DNA of 15,077 nt from Diplocarpon mali (taxonomy: Eukaryota; Ascomycota; Leotiomycetes; Helotiales; Drepanopezizaceae), in contig JAENRP010000618.1 in assembly GCA_024741835.1 (NCBI GenBank), forward strand, positions 1 to 15,077, in the 5' to 3' direction. A model generated the notes under the pieces. It had not been told where the DNA came from. It searched no databases and saw nothing but the letters and a program-made list of their open reading frames with translations. Positions 1 to 9,023 of this stretch are shown one piece after another (the stretch's first letter is position 1; the number at the start of each line of letters is the position of its first letter). Made by a program: the position numbers and the translations under genes.

Positions 1-135
1 AGATGACTCGCAGGCTAGGACCATAAGTGGATTTTAGAAAAACTGATAGAAGGAAAGGGAAAGAGGCAAAAGGGTAATTCGATAAATTAAAAATCTTCTT
101 TCAAGTAAGATGACTCGCGGGCTAGGACCACGAGT
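1..135. repeat. Two copies of a leader repeat of G1
   Basis: A 28-bp motif occurs at 1-28 and 108-135 (AGATGACTCGC, then a purine, then GGCTAGGACC). The copies differ only by transitions and are 107 bp apart. Each is followed by a related stretch ending in GAAAACTG or AAAAACTG. A weaker third copy lies at about 7963-7987, beyond the copia A insertion (ACTCGCAAGCTAGG). This links the two flanks of copia A as one sequence. The second copy contains the inverted pair ACTCG and CGAGT. No coding frame was recognised. Confidence 0.6.
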
Positions 136-265
136 TAGAAATCCGAAAACTGGCAAAGTTAAAAGGCGACCTCGCCGAATAAGGTGAAAACAATTGGAAA
201 CCGCATTAGCCTTAAAGTGACTTAGGCAAGTTTAAAGGGTTTCGATAGGGAAGTTGTCGAAAGGT
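136..265. other. G1 leader, non-coding, left of copia A
   Basis: No gene is visible. Bases 236-268 resemble the G1 LTR/leader junction: on the - strand both read AACCTTTCGACAAC followed by a CCCT or CCCTTT stretch and TCGA. A further motif, AACCGCATTAGCC near 201, returns as AACCGTATTAGCG near 7943 on the far side of copia A. The leader therefore seems built from degenerate copies of a few blocks. Confidence 0.5.
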
Positions 266-270
266 TCAAA
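266..270. repeat. Target-site duplication of copia A, left copy (TCAAA)
   Basis: The five bases TCAAA directly precede the left LTR and are repeated exactly at 7875-7879, directly after the right LTR. Five base pairs is the usual duplication size for Ty1/copia integrases. The match fixes both ends of copia A. Confidence 0.9.
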
Positions 271-467
271 TGTGGTGCGGTCGGCTGGAGGGCCTTCATT
301 GGGTCGCTTAGGAGGCTCGCTGATATAGGAGAAGATGATTGATTGTATTATTATTTAGTATATATATGGTAAGGAGACTTCGGAAAGAAAAAGGAGAGTC
401 TATAATTTAGCAGAGTTATATAAAGGGTCTTTAGAATAAGTAGAGACTCCGCCTATTTTATATAATA
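271..467 (-). repeat. Copia A 3' LTR (left copy)
   Basis: This 197-bp LTR pairs without indels with 7678-7874. By hand alignment the two differ at 27 sites, all transitions. Here the flank-facing end (271 to about 390) keeps G and C, whereas the inward end (392-466) carries A or T where the other LTR has G or C. Its outer end still begins TG; the inner end has decayed from CA to TA. It is preceded by the TCAAA duplication. Confidence 0.92.
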
Positions 468-476
468 TACCTCTTA
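468..476 (-). promoter_or_regulatory. Probable polypurine tract of copia A
   Basis: Read on the element's strand this is TAAGAGGTA directly upstream of the 3' LTR; copia B has TAAGGGGTA at the same place (11230-11238). A short purine run here would prime plus-strand DNA synthesis. It is short and called mainly from position and conservation. Confidence 0.45.
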
Positions 477-490
477 GTTAGGCGATACTT

Positions 491-1849
491 TTAAAATCGC
501 TTAGCTATATAGATAAAATAAAGGAAAGAATAATAGTTATAAAGAAAAGAGGCTCTATCTTATATACTGCCCCTTTAAAGGTTATTCCTTTTAGAATAAG
601 AAAGGTTACTATAAGTAATAAGCGCGCTTAAGAATCTTTGCGATTTTACGCTAATGCTCTATTAGGCTTCTTATAGAGTATTTCTATCGCAAAGGTTCTC
701 CTTCCCTTCTTTTAAAAATAACCTTCCTTTATTATTTAAAAATATCGTCTTTATATTAATAATTTTTAAATATAGAAGGAACTCCTACTTATTATAGCCC
801 TAGCCGCCTTTGCAAAGTAAGACCCTTAGAGTCCTTATACCCTGCGTTATACTAACTTTACGCTAGGTTACTAGTGCTCCTTTAGGAGCTATAACTCTAG
901 CGCGATTGTCTTAGCGCCTACTAAGCAATAAGCTGCTGCTGCTATCGCCCTTGCCGCCGCCGCCGCCTCTGCTGCTGCTACTGCTACCTAAGAGCCTTGC
1001 CCCTGCTGCGCGCTATATGCCTAAGCCTATAATAGAGCGCGATAACGCATGCGTGCGTTATATTATATATAAGAGTATTAGTAATTTCGATTATTAGTGC
1101 TTTAATAGTACCTTTAGTGCGTATTACATTTGTTATATAATATTAAGCAATAGCTGCTAATAGGCTAGCAGACCTCTCCTCGCCTCTTAAGAGGCTATTG
1201 TATTAGCCTGCGCCTATAGCGCCTTTAAGGAGGAGGTAGTACTATTACTTAATATAGTAAAGGGTGCGCTCTAGAGCTTCTATAGTACGTTTATTAAGTC
1301 TTATTAAGTTTTAGGCTGATTTTAAAAGATAAGAGCGATCGGACCCTAGTGCTAAAAGGGCCTACTACTCTTATAAGTGGTAGTATTACTGCCTCCTTTG
1401 CTCTTAGTATACTATTCCCATTTGCTCTTAGGCCCTTTGGCTTAGACTTGTTCGCCCTTGCTATTGCCGCTACTACTTTTATCTTATCCGCTGCTGCTAT
1501 TGCAGCCGCTGCTATAGTATTTCCCTTTGTCTTCCTTATCCTTGCCCTTGCTATTGCTGCTCCTACTATCGCCGCCGCCCCTGCTATCCTCGCCCCTATC
1601 GCCCCTGCCGCACCTCCTGCCTTCGCCCTTACTATTGCTAGTATATTTGCTAGCAGGCCTCTGGCCGAGGGAGTGCCTCTAGGCCTCTCTTAAGAGGAGA
1701 TCTATATAAAGCTTATAGCTATAGCTTCGCGGCTCTTAGCGCTAGCTAAGAGGATCTGAGAAAGGGTCGCGCCTTATAATAGTAGCTTAGGAATATTACC
1801 TATCTTATATTTTTAAAAAAGGAGAGCTTTTGCAATACGCTTTGTAAAA
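491..1849 (-). pseudogene. Post-pol ORF of copia A, Arg/Gly/Ser-rich, unknown function (decayed)
   Basis: A reading frame of about 453 codons runs between the pol stop and the 3' LTR on the element's strand, in a different frame from pol. It is broken by TAA and TAG codons only, as far as read by eye, each explainable as a mutated Gln or Trp codon. In order, it holds a conserved start region (motifs SPFLKI, IIRRDPFS, LYIDLLLREA, HSLGQRP), a hydrophilic block rich in Arg, Gly, Ser, Asp and Lys (about 1660 down to 1380), a Gln/Leu-rich stretch that could form a helix (DLINVL, EARRGLLAY), a Ser/Gly run near 930-985, and a tail ending IAKRF. Copia B keeps the same frame and motifs with a TAA at the same end point. 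It matches no family I recognise. RGG-like blocks in other proteins bind RNA, so a nucleic-acid chaperone role is possible but is inference. The true start is unclear, and an antisense origin is not excluded. Confidence 0.5.
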
Positions 1850-1961
1850 GAAAATAAATAAATATAATTATAAGAGAGTAGGAGCTTATAAGTATAAGTC
1901 TCTTAATAATAAGTGACTACTTACTAGCGAGTGCAAGTTATTAAATAATTATTTAAAAGCT

Positions 1962-4900
1962 TTAAAGGTTTAATAAACGAATAAAGCTTTTAAACTTCTG
2001 GCGGTTTAGGTTTTTAATAAGCCTATTTGCGTGCATTTTCCTAATAGGGAGGTAGATTATTTAAAAGCTTCCTCTTTAGTACTCTTAGCAGATTTATATA
2101 TTATTAATTTCAATATATTAAAGGCTTATCTTAATCTTCTTATTCTTTATAATAATTAGCCGAATTATCTATTAGTTATTATAATATATATTCCATTTAA
2201 AGAGGGAGTCTATGCGAATCTCCTTAAAGAGGCATTTTATAGCTATTATCTCTTTCGTAGTAGAAACCATACTATAGAGTTCTACTTTAGTAAAGGAGAG
2301 CGTAATAGTCGCTTAGCGATTCGCTTTCTAAATAATCGGTCCTTTAAATAGGAAGAAGACGTATCCTTAAGAGGATCTGCAGGTCTTTTAATCATCTTTA
2401 AAAGAAGCATTTGAAGACGCGACCAATTAGTATTCCTTGGCCTTAAAGCTATAGGTAATTCTTAAGAAGCGCGTGCTATATAGGTATTAAAGCGTCTAGT
2501 CTATAGCTAAGAGGTACTTAAAGCTTAGATTAGTTAAGAAGAAAGATAGTTAAAAGGCTATAAATGCAACGTTTAAGCGTATTATAATTGCTATATAGAG
2601 AATAGAGCCTATTTTCTCTTAATACTCCTTTACCTTTTTTAAGAAAGCTTACCCTAAGTTTTTAATAAACTCCTTCTTTAATAGTAAAGTACTAGGCACT
2701 TTCCTTATATTAGCTCTAAACTTTTGAGCGATCTTCTTAATATAAGTATTATAAATTAAAGAGATCCTCTTTACCTTTCTATTTTAAATAATCCTTATTT
2801 TAAAGAACTAAGAGATATCTCTTATAATAGTAAGCTTATATGCCCTCTTTAGGTCTTTAATTAAATAAGTCGCTTGATCTAGGTTAAAGGCCTTATATAA
2901 TACTTAAATATTATTAATATAAAATGCTATAAAGACTATGCGATCTTTTATTATAAAAATATAAGGCTCCTTGCTTAATAGCTTAAGTTAAAGGCCTTTA
3001 AGCGTTCTTGCAAAGTTCTTATACTATAGCGCTAGAGAGTCTTTTAGCTTATAAAGCGCGCAGTCCAGTTCTATTATTATACTAGGGCGCTTAAAGCCAT
3101 CTAGTAAGAAGCATATGACTAAAGCACTCCTTAGGTCTTTAAGAGTATTGATAAATGTATTAATAATATCGAACTACTTTACTTCTATATCAAAGTATAT
3201 AGTAAGCACTATTAATACCTTAAAAGACTTTATTATAAGCGTAGCTGCGTAGGTTGAGAAAATTAAAGCTTTATCTTAAAGATCCCTTTATATAACTAGC
3301 TATAATCGGCACTTTAGAAGCTTGCTAGAGCTATTGACCTTATAAGTAAAAACCTATTTTAATAGTATTAGCAAAGGCTTTGAGTAGTCCTTTTGTATAA
3401 TTCTTTAGCAACTTTGAGATTTTAAATTCCTAATCTCCTAGTGCCCTCCTTCCTTAAATCGTTTGCTAAAAGGGTGCTTCTCTAAGTCCTGCTATCCTTT
3501 TAAAGGCTTCGGCAGAGAGCCTTAGTACTATAGGTGGTTAAGAGATTATACTCTATCCTTTACCTAACTATTAACTGCAGCTTTAATAATTATATAAACT
3601 ATTAAATAGTCCTTCTTATCCTTTCTTATTTATTCGTTTGCTTAAAAGGTTAATACAAACTCCTATATATATAAGGAGTAAGGTAAATTAATATTGCTTT
3701 AAAAGAGCATATACTTTAAAGCAGTAGTATATACTTTTAAAGTCTCCTATTACTTAACGCTTAAGCGTCTTATCCTCTTTTGCTTAAGAAGAGGGAGTTC
3801 CTCTTTGCGCTTTTCTTTATAAGTCTCTTCCTTTATTTTTATTATTACTAAAGGTTCCTTTAAGAGTCTAGGTAGCTCTATCTCCTAAGCCTATAGTCTT
3901 TAAGCTAGTATTACAACTTAAGGTATTATATTATTAAGGCCTACTCCTCTTATTAGGTCGCTTTTTATAAGACTATTAGAGCTCCTCCTAGATCTTAATA
4001 GTAATGCCTTTAGCCTTTTACTAAAGTTTACTAAGGCCTGCCTTTATAACTAAAGACTCTATCTTAAAGCCCTTAAGCCATCTCTATTCCTATATAAAAT
4101 AGCAGCTAAAGATCTGCCGATCGCCTTATAAAACTTATCTTTAAAGACTCCCTTAGAGTTGTCTATAGTTCCTTCTTTAATAGGGCCTTTATAAGGAATT
4201 ATTACCCTTAAGCTTTAGTTGCTATTTGCCTTTTTAAAGACTGGCGAAGTGGCTTTTAGTTTGCTTGCTTTTACCCTTGAGTTTTTAAGCGGGTCTCTTA
4301 AAGAATTTGGATTTAAGTTAAAGCCTTCTATATCATTAGTTAAAGGCTATAAAGCAGCGTCGGTCTATAATATAGGCTCTTTTTATATAGCGGCTTCTTC
4401 TGCGGCAATTGCATTCGGCCCTGCGATAAGCTCCGATTCCTTGAAAATGCCTTTAAACTTAGCGTCTTAAGCTCCCTCTCCCTTTCTAATTAATTAGAGG
4501 GTTATCTTAAGTTCCTAGCGCGATATAGGGTTTGCGCGCTTAGCTTTTGGACTATAGAAGAGAGACTTATCGAATTTGATATTATAAGTCGTTATTACTC
4601 GCTAGAGTATAAGAATCTAGATTTTATAAATATTAAAGGTAATATATTTAATTAAGTAACTTAAGTACCTTTATAGTTTAATTTTAAAGGTTCAGCGGTC
4701 CCTCTCTACCTCCCTCTTCTTAATTAAAGGATATGCGCAAGCACTATATATATAAACGCAACTCTAATTAGGCTTTAAGCTTATTATTATCTACTTAATA
4801 AGCAGCGGCTTATAGAATTGAAAATACTACTTAAACCAATTATAAAGAGCCTTACTTAATAAGATCATCTTCTTTTTAACAAATAGGGAGATATTATAAA

Positions 4901-7472
4901 GGTATATAGCAGCCTTTATAACCTCTGGCCAAAGGCTTACTAAAAGCCTGGCGTAGATCCTTATTTTAATAGAGCGTTTAATCAACTCCCTTCTTACTTG
5001 CTCTGCGCCTCTATTAGGTTAATATATATAGGCAGGAGTAAGCTTTAAATCGATTCCTTCCTCTTTTACTTATCTTTAGTACTTTATAAGAGAGTCTTCC
5101 CTTAAGGAGATTATTAAAGTGTTATTATCTTACTTGATTTTGCAAATTAAAAGCCTATATTAGTATTTTACCTATGCTTTAAAGGCCTAAAGGACCTTTA
5201 TAATTATATCTCTACCCTTCGATCTTAGTAAGAATGTCTAAAGCATACTGCTATACTTATCCTTAATTAAAAGAACCTATAAGCAACTATTATATAAGTT
5301 GTCTAAAAAGTTAAAGAGATCCTAGGAGATCTTGAAGAAGGGCCTTAGAGATCGGTTCTTAAAGGTAGCATAAGAAATAACTTGCTTAGCAGATGCTACT
5401 GCATATATAGGGCACTTTAGCCTTTATATTCCCTTGATCTTTACTCCCTTAGTGCACTTGATTAGCGCTTAGAAAGCCTCTGCGCCTAAGTGGCTAGTAT
5501 AAAGGTACTAAGTGTATACGTTATCATCTTATACCTTAGTAGGTGCATAGCTAGACTAGAACCTATTATAAAGTATTATCTTAATTATAGGGAATGCTAT
5601 TAAAGTAGAGAAGTTATATTAAAGTATATTTAGGAGATCCAAATAGTTAATAGGCTTATATTTAAAGAAAATAAGATTATAGCAACGCTTTAATTAAGCT
5701 TGCTTTATAGAATCTTTAATACTTTTAAAACGCAAAGTGAGGTCTACCCTAGAGTATTAAAAACCCTTATCCGCAAGGAGCCTTTTTAAGATAATATTAG
5801 TAGTAAACTCTTCTATAATAGCAATATTATATAGTATTATCCTTATAAAAGAGCCGTTATACTATAGAAGAGAGTCTGCCATATATCTATTACCTTTCTT
5901 AATAATTAGGAGTCTTAAGGTACCTGCTTTAATATATTGCTATAAGTCGCCAAAAGGCTTAAAGGTGCTTGCGATAAGTAAATCCTTTGAATTAATAATA
6001 TAAGTAGCTGCGCAATTGTTAAAGAGCGTACTTAAAGAGAGTAGGTAGCGTTTTAGCTTAAAGAGGTAGTAGATATTAAACGATTCTTCAAAAGCGTTAA
6101 AGGCAAAGGGATCTATTATTATAAAGACTGGTAAGTTCTCCCTTTTGCCTAAGCCATCCTTCCTAAAGGCTAAAGCCTTTCCTTTAAATTTGTCAATTGC
6201 TATTACTATAATATCATTCTCCTTAAGCTATGCTTAAAGACCCTTGAACTAGTCTTTTGCGTTTAATGCCTTTTGTATTTGTAAGACCTCTTCTTATAAG
6301 AGGAGAACCTTTATATTTTCCTTATGCCTATTTATAGTATATAATAGTTTCTAATAGTCCTAGGGCTTCTAATAGTGATTTTTAAAGCCTTTATAAGGGC
6401 ACTTAGGCCTGATCTCCCTTCTAAAGCTTATAGAGCGATTTCGGGAGCTGCTTGCTAAAGCCTGCGAAGGGGTTTCGACATCTAAGAGAGACTCTTGAAT
6501 AATAAAAACTGCTAGCCCTTTATTATCAATTGCTTTATTAGATTTAATACCTGCTAAGGCGCAGCTTAGCTATATTAGGTTATACTTATATAGGGTTCCT
6601 ATTTGCTTATTAGTAATAATTTCCTCCTTTAAGCGAGTCGCTTAACTTAGATTAATCATTATTATAACTAAGTCTAAAAAGTCAATAACTCCTAGTCTCC
6701 CTTTAATCTTAAGGAGATTATATTATTCTATTAAACAGTACGCCTTTTGCTACTCCTAGATCTACTGCTAAGTGTTAGTTCTTTTAGTTTTACTTTAGTA
6801 TAGTATATTGCAGTATTATAGCCTTGTTTAAGACTAAATAGCCTTATTAAAAGGCGCAATATCACGCTTTAAAATAGATACTAGGCCTTAGAGTAAGAGT
6901 TGCTAGTTTACTAAATTGGCATATAGGTTATTAGCAGTAGTTCCATTTATAAGAGTATTTCTATTAGGTATTAAAGAGGAGAGCTTCTTAGCTTGGATTT
7001 ATACTTAAGCCATCGCGGAAGCTAAGAGCATTCTATTAATAGTCTTAGAGACCTATTTTAAGAGTAGCTTATAGTATTTGCGTTAAGTCTTCTAAGTTTC
7101 TTTATATATATAGTACTCCTTTATTAGGATTTTATATTTATCCTTAATATCCTTATAAGACGCCTATAGAAGAGGAGCTTTTGATAGATCTCCTAAGGGA
7201 AAGCAGGCGTAAATCTATTTGGATAAAGTCGCTATATACTTTTTATACAACCTTGCGTATACTATGCAAAGGTTAGCTATTTCCAATTCCTTAAGCTCTT
7301 ATATAAAGGGAGCTTAAGGCTCGGTCTTTATAATTGACTTGAATAGGAGTCTTAGATTGGTAAAAATGGTAATATTATAGAGCTTAGCGAAGAATATATA
7401 TTTATTAAACTACTTCACTTAAGAGGTAAAGGTATTAAAGCGAGGCTCAGAGATGCTTAAAGCGTTAGACAT
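1962..7472 (-). pseudogene. Gag-Pol polyprotein of copia A, decayed by stops but in one frame
   Basis: The frame starts ATG at 7472 (MSNALSISEP) and ends at a TAA at 1962-1964; copia B has TAG at the same place. It is 1,836 codons with no net frameshift: landmarks checked across the whole length fall in phase. Landmarks by residue: Gag about 1-350; a possible zinc-knuckle remnant C358/H366 with Lys at the second Cys position; a likely protease site near 485 (NCAAT); integrase zinc finger H656 (now TAC), H661, C687, C690 (now TAT); integrase core acidic residues about D718, D782, E824; reverse transcriptase from about 1374, with the YVDDI box at 1518-1522 now reading YINNI; RNase H with the conserved Glu near 1731; C-terminal MHAxxLxKNLNRQKF motif. 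Stops appear where TGG, CAA or CAG are expected. The protein would make and insert the element's DNA copy; it is not functional. Confidence 0.9.
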
Positions 7473-7656
7473 ATTAAATAGAGTTTAGTGAAAAAGGTTA
7501 GGTATATAAATAAAGTTTGTAAATAAGGTTCGATTAGAAGATAGAGATTTATTAATTGAAAATAAAGGTCCTTTGAGTTATTATAAGTACTTGAAAAGTC
7601 GGTTAAGAGCTCGAAGGGCCCTTTAGCTAGTTGCATATAAAGAGAAAGCATATTAA
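7473..7656 (-). other. Leader of copia A between primer site and gag
   Basis: This 184-bp stretch separates the primer-binding site from the gag ATG. A 64-codon open frame (7651 down to 7457) crosses it and runs into gag in another frame; it is Leu/Tyr/Phe-rich and resembles nothing known, so it is not called. No other signal was seen. Confidence 0.5.
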
Positions 7657-7677
7657 AGTGCTTATAAGGCTTATAAC
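7657..7677 (-). promoter_or_regulatory. Primer-binding site of copia A (half-tRNA iMet type)
   Basis: Directly inside the 5' LTR the element reads GTTATAAGCCTTA and then TAAGCACT. The first 13 bases match the complement of the anticodon arm of eukaryotic initiator tRNA-Met (GTTATGAGCCCTG) if three G-to-A or C-to-T changes are allowed. Priming by the 5' half of that tRNA is known for Drosophila copia. Element C shows the same GTTATAAGCCTTA at its own junction. Match beyond 13 bases is poor. Confidence 0.65.
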
Positions 7678-7874
7678 TATAGTGCAGTCGGCTAGAGGGC
7701 CTTTATTAGGTCGCTTAAGAGGCTTGCTAATATAGGAGAAGATGATTAATTGTATTATTATCTAGTATATATATAGTAAGGAGACTTTGGAAAGAAAAGG
7801 GAGAGTCTATAACTTAGCAGAGTCATATGGAGGGTCTTCAGAATAAGTGGAGACTCCGCCCATTCTGCACGACA
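7678..7874 (-). repeat. Copia A 5' LTR (right copy)
   Basis: This LTR is the partner of 271-467. Its flank-facing end (about 7800-7874) keeps G and C, including the terminal CACGACA, while its inward end (7679-7788) has 12 G-to-A or C-to-T differences from the left copy. It carries the promoter of the element if any; no convincing TATA box could be assigned in so AT-rich a sequence. TCAAA follows at 7875. Confidence 0.92.
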
Positions 7875-7879
7875 TCAAA
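7875..7879. repeat. Target-site duplication of copia A, right copy (TCAAA)
   Basis: Exact copy of 266-270, directly after the terminal CA of the right LTR. Confidence 0.9.
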
Positions 7880-8391
7880 GTTGTTTTCAATATATCCAAA
7901 TATCGAAATTGAAGAAGTTAGTAAAAAAGTCGAATTGTCCAAAACCGTATTAGCGTATTCCCACTCGCAAGCTAGGCTCAGAAGTGGAATTCCAGTTTCT
8001 ATATAAAGCTTAATTAGCCTTTGCTAAGTAAGTGTAATAAGATATAGAATAGCTAATAAGGGTATTGCAATTAAATATAATAGAAGAAGGTTTACCCTAT
8101 TTAAGATTAATTTCCAAGATAAGGTTTCTAAAATAAAAGGGGGCTTTTCTTAGCCTTTAGGACAATTCCCATTAGCTATCGAAATAAGGGATTTTTCAAA
8201 ATCGTTTCTAAAGTAAGATTTTAAGTTCCGTCGAATTAAATATTCGATACTATAGGCGTTTAAGGTTGCCGATATAGCTAATTAAACGTATCTATTCTAA
8301 AAGGGCCAGAATTTAAAAAAAATCGTACCGGCGAAGCTAATAATTCAAGCTTTTCAAGCAAAGAAAAGGGATAGGGGTTTCGACTGAGAAG
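7880..8391 (-). other. G1 leader, non-coding, right of copia A
   Basis: About 510 bases with no recognisable gene on either strand; stops occur in all frames and no gag motif was found. It includes the degenerate third copy of the 28-bp leader repeat near 7963-7987 and the AACCGTATTAGCG block shared with base 201. Base composition is less skewed to TpA than in the copia elements. A run of A near 8312-8320 precedes the tandem repeats. Confidence 0.5.
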
Positions 8392-8640
8392 TCGAAAGGG
8401 GGTTGTCGAAAGAAGAGGTTTTCGAAGCAGAGACCGATAGTAACAATTAACTGAATGATTCTCGCGTCGAAAGGGGGTTGTCGAAAAGAAGAGGTTTTCG
8501 AAGCAGAGACCGACAGTAACAATTAACTAAATGATTCTCGCGTCGAAAGGGGGTTGTCGAAAAGAAGAGGTTTTTAAAGCAGAGACCAATAGTAATAATT
8601 AATTGAATGATTCTCGCATCGAAAGGGGGTTGTCGAAAGG
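8392..8640. repeat. Tandem repeat, 75-76 bp unit, about 3.3 copies, beside the G1 LTR
   Basis: Units begin at 8392, 8467, 8543 and 8619 with TCGAAAGGGGGTTGTCGAAA. The first is 75 bp, the next two 76 bp, and the last is cut after about 22 bp where the G1 LTR continues. Copies differ mostly by transitions; the third has AT-ward changes (TTTTTAAAGC for TTTTCGAAGC). The unit includes the first bases of the LTR (TGTCGAAA, 8631 on), so the LTR/leader junction, where a primer site should lie, has been multiplied. A 61-codon frame on the - strand (8522 to 8337) is a product of the repeat, not a gene. Confidence 0.9.
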
Positions 8641-8899
8641 TTGATCTCTTGTCTGCGAACCAAGAGAATCAAGAGGAGAAGTCGTATAAAGACGAAATCT
8701 CAAAGGAATCGTCCCTGCGTAGGTTACTAATATAAGAGGGAGCAGGAATAATATAAGAATAGGCCTATATAAAGACCAAAGACAAAAGGGAGGAAGCACT
8801 ATAAGTAGGCTCTCCGAAGACAAGAACTAGGACAATTCACTAGTTAGGGGTAAAATAGGTTATTAGTATTGCACGCTATCTCTAAGTACAACAGTAGTC

Positions 8900-8908
8900 C
8901 TATTTATA
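8900..8908 (-). promoter_or_regulatory. TATA box in the G1 LTR
   Basis: TATAAATAG on the - strand, about 140 bp from the LTR start and directly downstream of the E-box-like array, as expected for a U3 promoter. A second TATA-like string (CTATATAAAG) lies on the + strand near 8765 but has no such array upstream. Confidence 0.6.
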
Positions 8909-8930
8909 CCCCCTTCGACCCTTAGCCGAT

Positions 8931-9023
8931 CATATGACTTTATCACATGACTTATATCATATGACTCCTCCTTCGACTCTCTATCCCGTGACTCCTCGAC
9001 TGTCATATGACTATCACGTGACT
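8931..9023 (-). promoter_or_regulatory. Array of six CACGTG-like (E-box) motifs upstream of the TATA box
   Basis: Six hexamers, each followed by ACT on the + strand (AGTCAYRTG on the - strand), start at 8931, 8944, 8958, 8985, 9004 and 9015. One is CACGTG; three are CATATG, one CACATG and one CCCGTG. Five are CACGTG or one to two C-to-T/G-to-A steps from it. RTCACRTG is the known site of Cbf1-type bHLH factors, so a bHLH-responsive enhancer is inferred. Confidence 0.55.

Larger units (their letters stand above)
271..7874 (-). mobile_element. Full-length Ty1/copia retrotransposon A (RIP-mutated, dead)
   Basis: A complete 7,604-bp element on the - strand. Its 5' LTR is 7678-7874 and its 3' LTR 271-467, each 197 bp and starting TG/ending CA before mutation. 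A primer-binding site follows the 5' LTR, then one gag-pol frame (7472 down to 1962) in copia order: Gag, protease, integrase, reverse transcriptase, RNase H. Integrase before RT is the diagnostic of Ty1/copia. An extra frame follows pol (1849 down to 491) before the 3' LTR. The target duplication is perfect. The element is larger than many copias because of the post-pol region. Stops throughout make it non-autonomous now. Copia B is the same family. Confidence 0.92.

Noticed and set aside
1349..1693. 114-codon open frame on the + strand, Ala/Leu/Pro-rich, starting from GTG and also open in copia B
   Set aside because: It lies antisense to the copia element over GC-rich triplet runs, where most frames lack stops. 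The - strand frame continues with conserved motifs on both sides, which this one does not.
4219..4470. 83-codon open frame on the + strand
   Set aside because: Antisense to copia A pol between integrase and RT; no family resemblance. It is a shadow of the - strand frame.
6371..6404. Intact Gag zinc knuckle in copia A
   Set aside because: C358 and H366 have the right spacing, but the second Cys position is Lys and the last is a stop, neither reachable from Cys by a transition. It is at best a diverged remnant.
7457..7651. 64-codon open frame on the - strand beginning before gag
   Set aside because: It is out of phase with gag-pol and overlaps its ATG. The composition is AT-rich leader text with no motif.
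8337..8522. 61-codon open frame on the - strand
   Set aside because: Translation of the 75-76 bp tandem repeat; the peptide simply repeats itself.
8599..8823. 74-codon hydrophobic open frame on the - strand
   Set aside because: It spans the G1 LTR end and the last tandem repeat, where non-coding regulatory sequence is expected.
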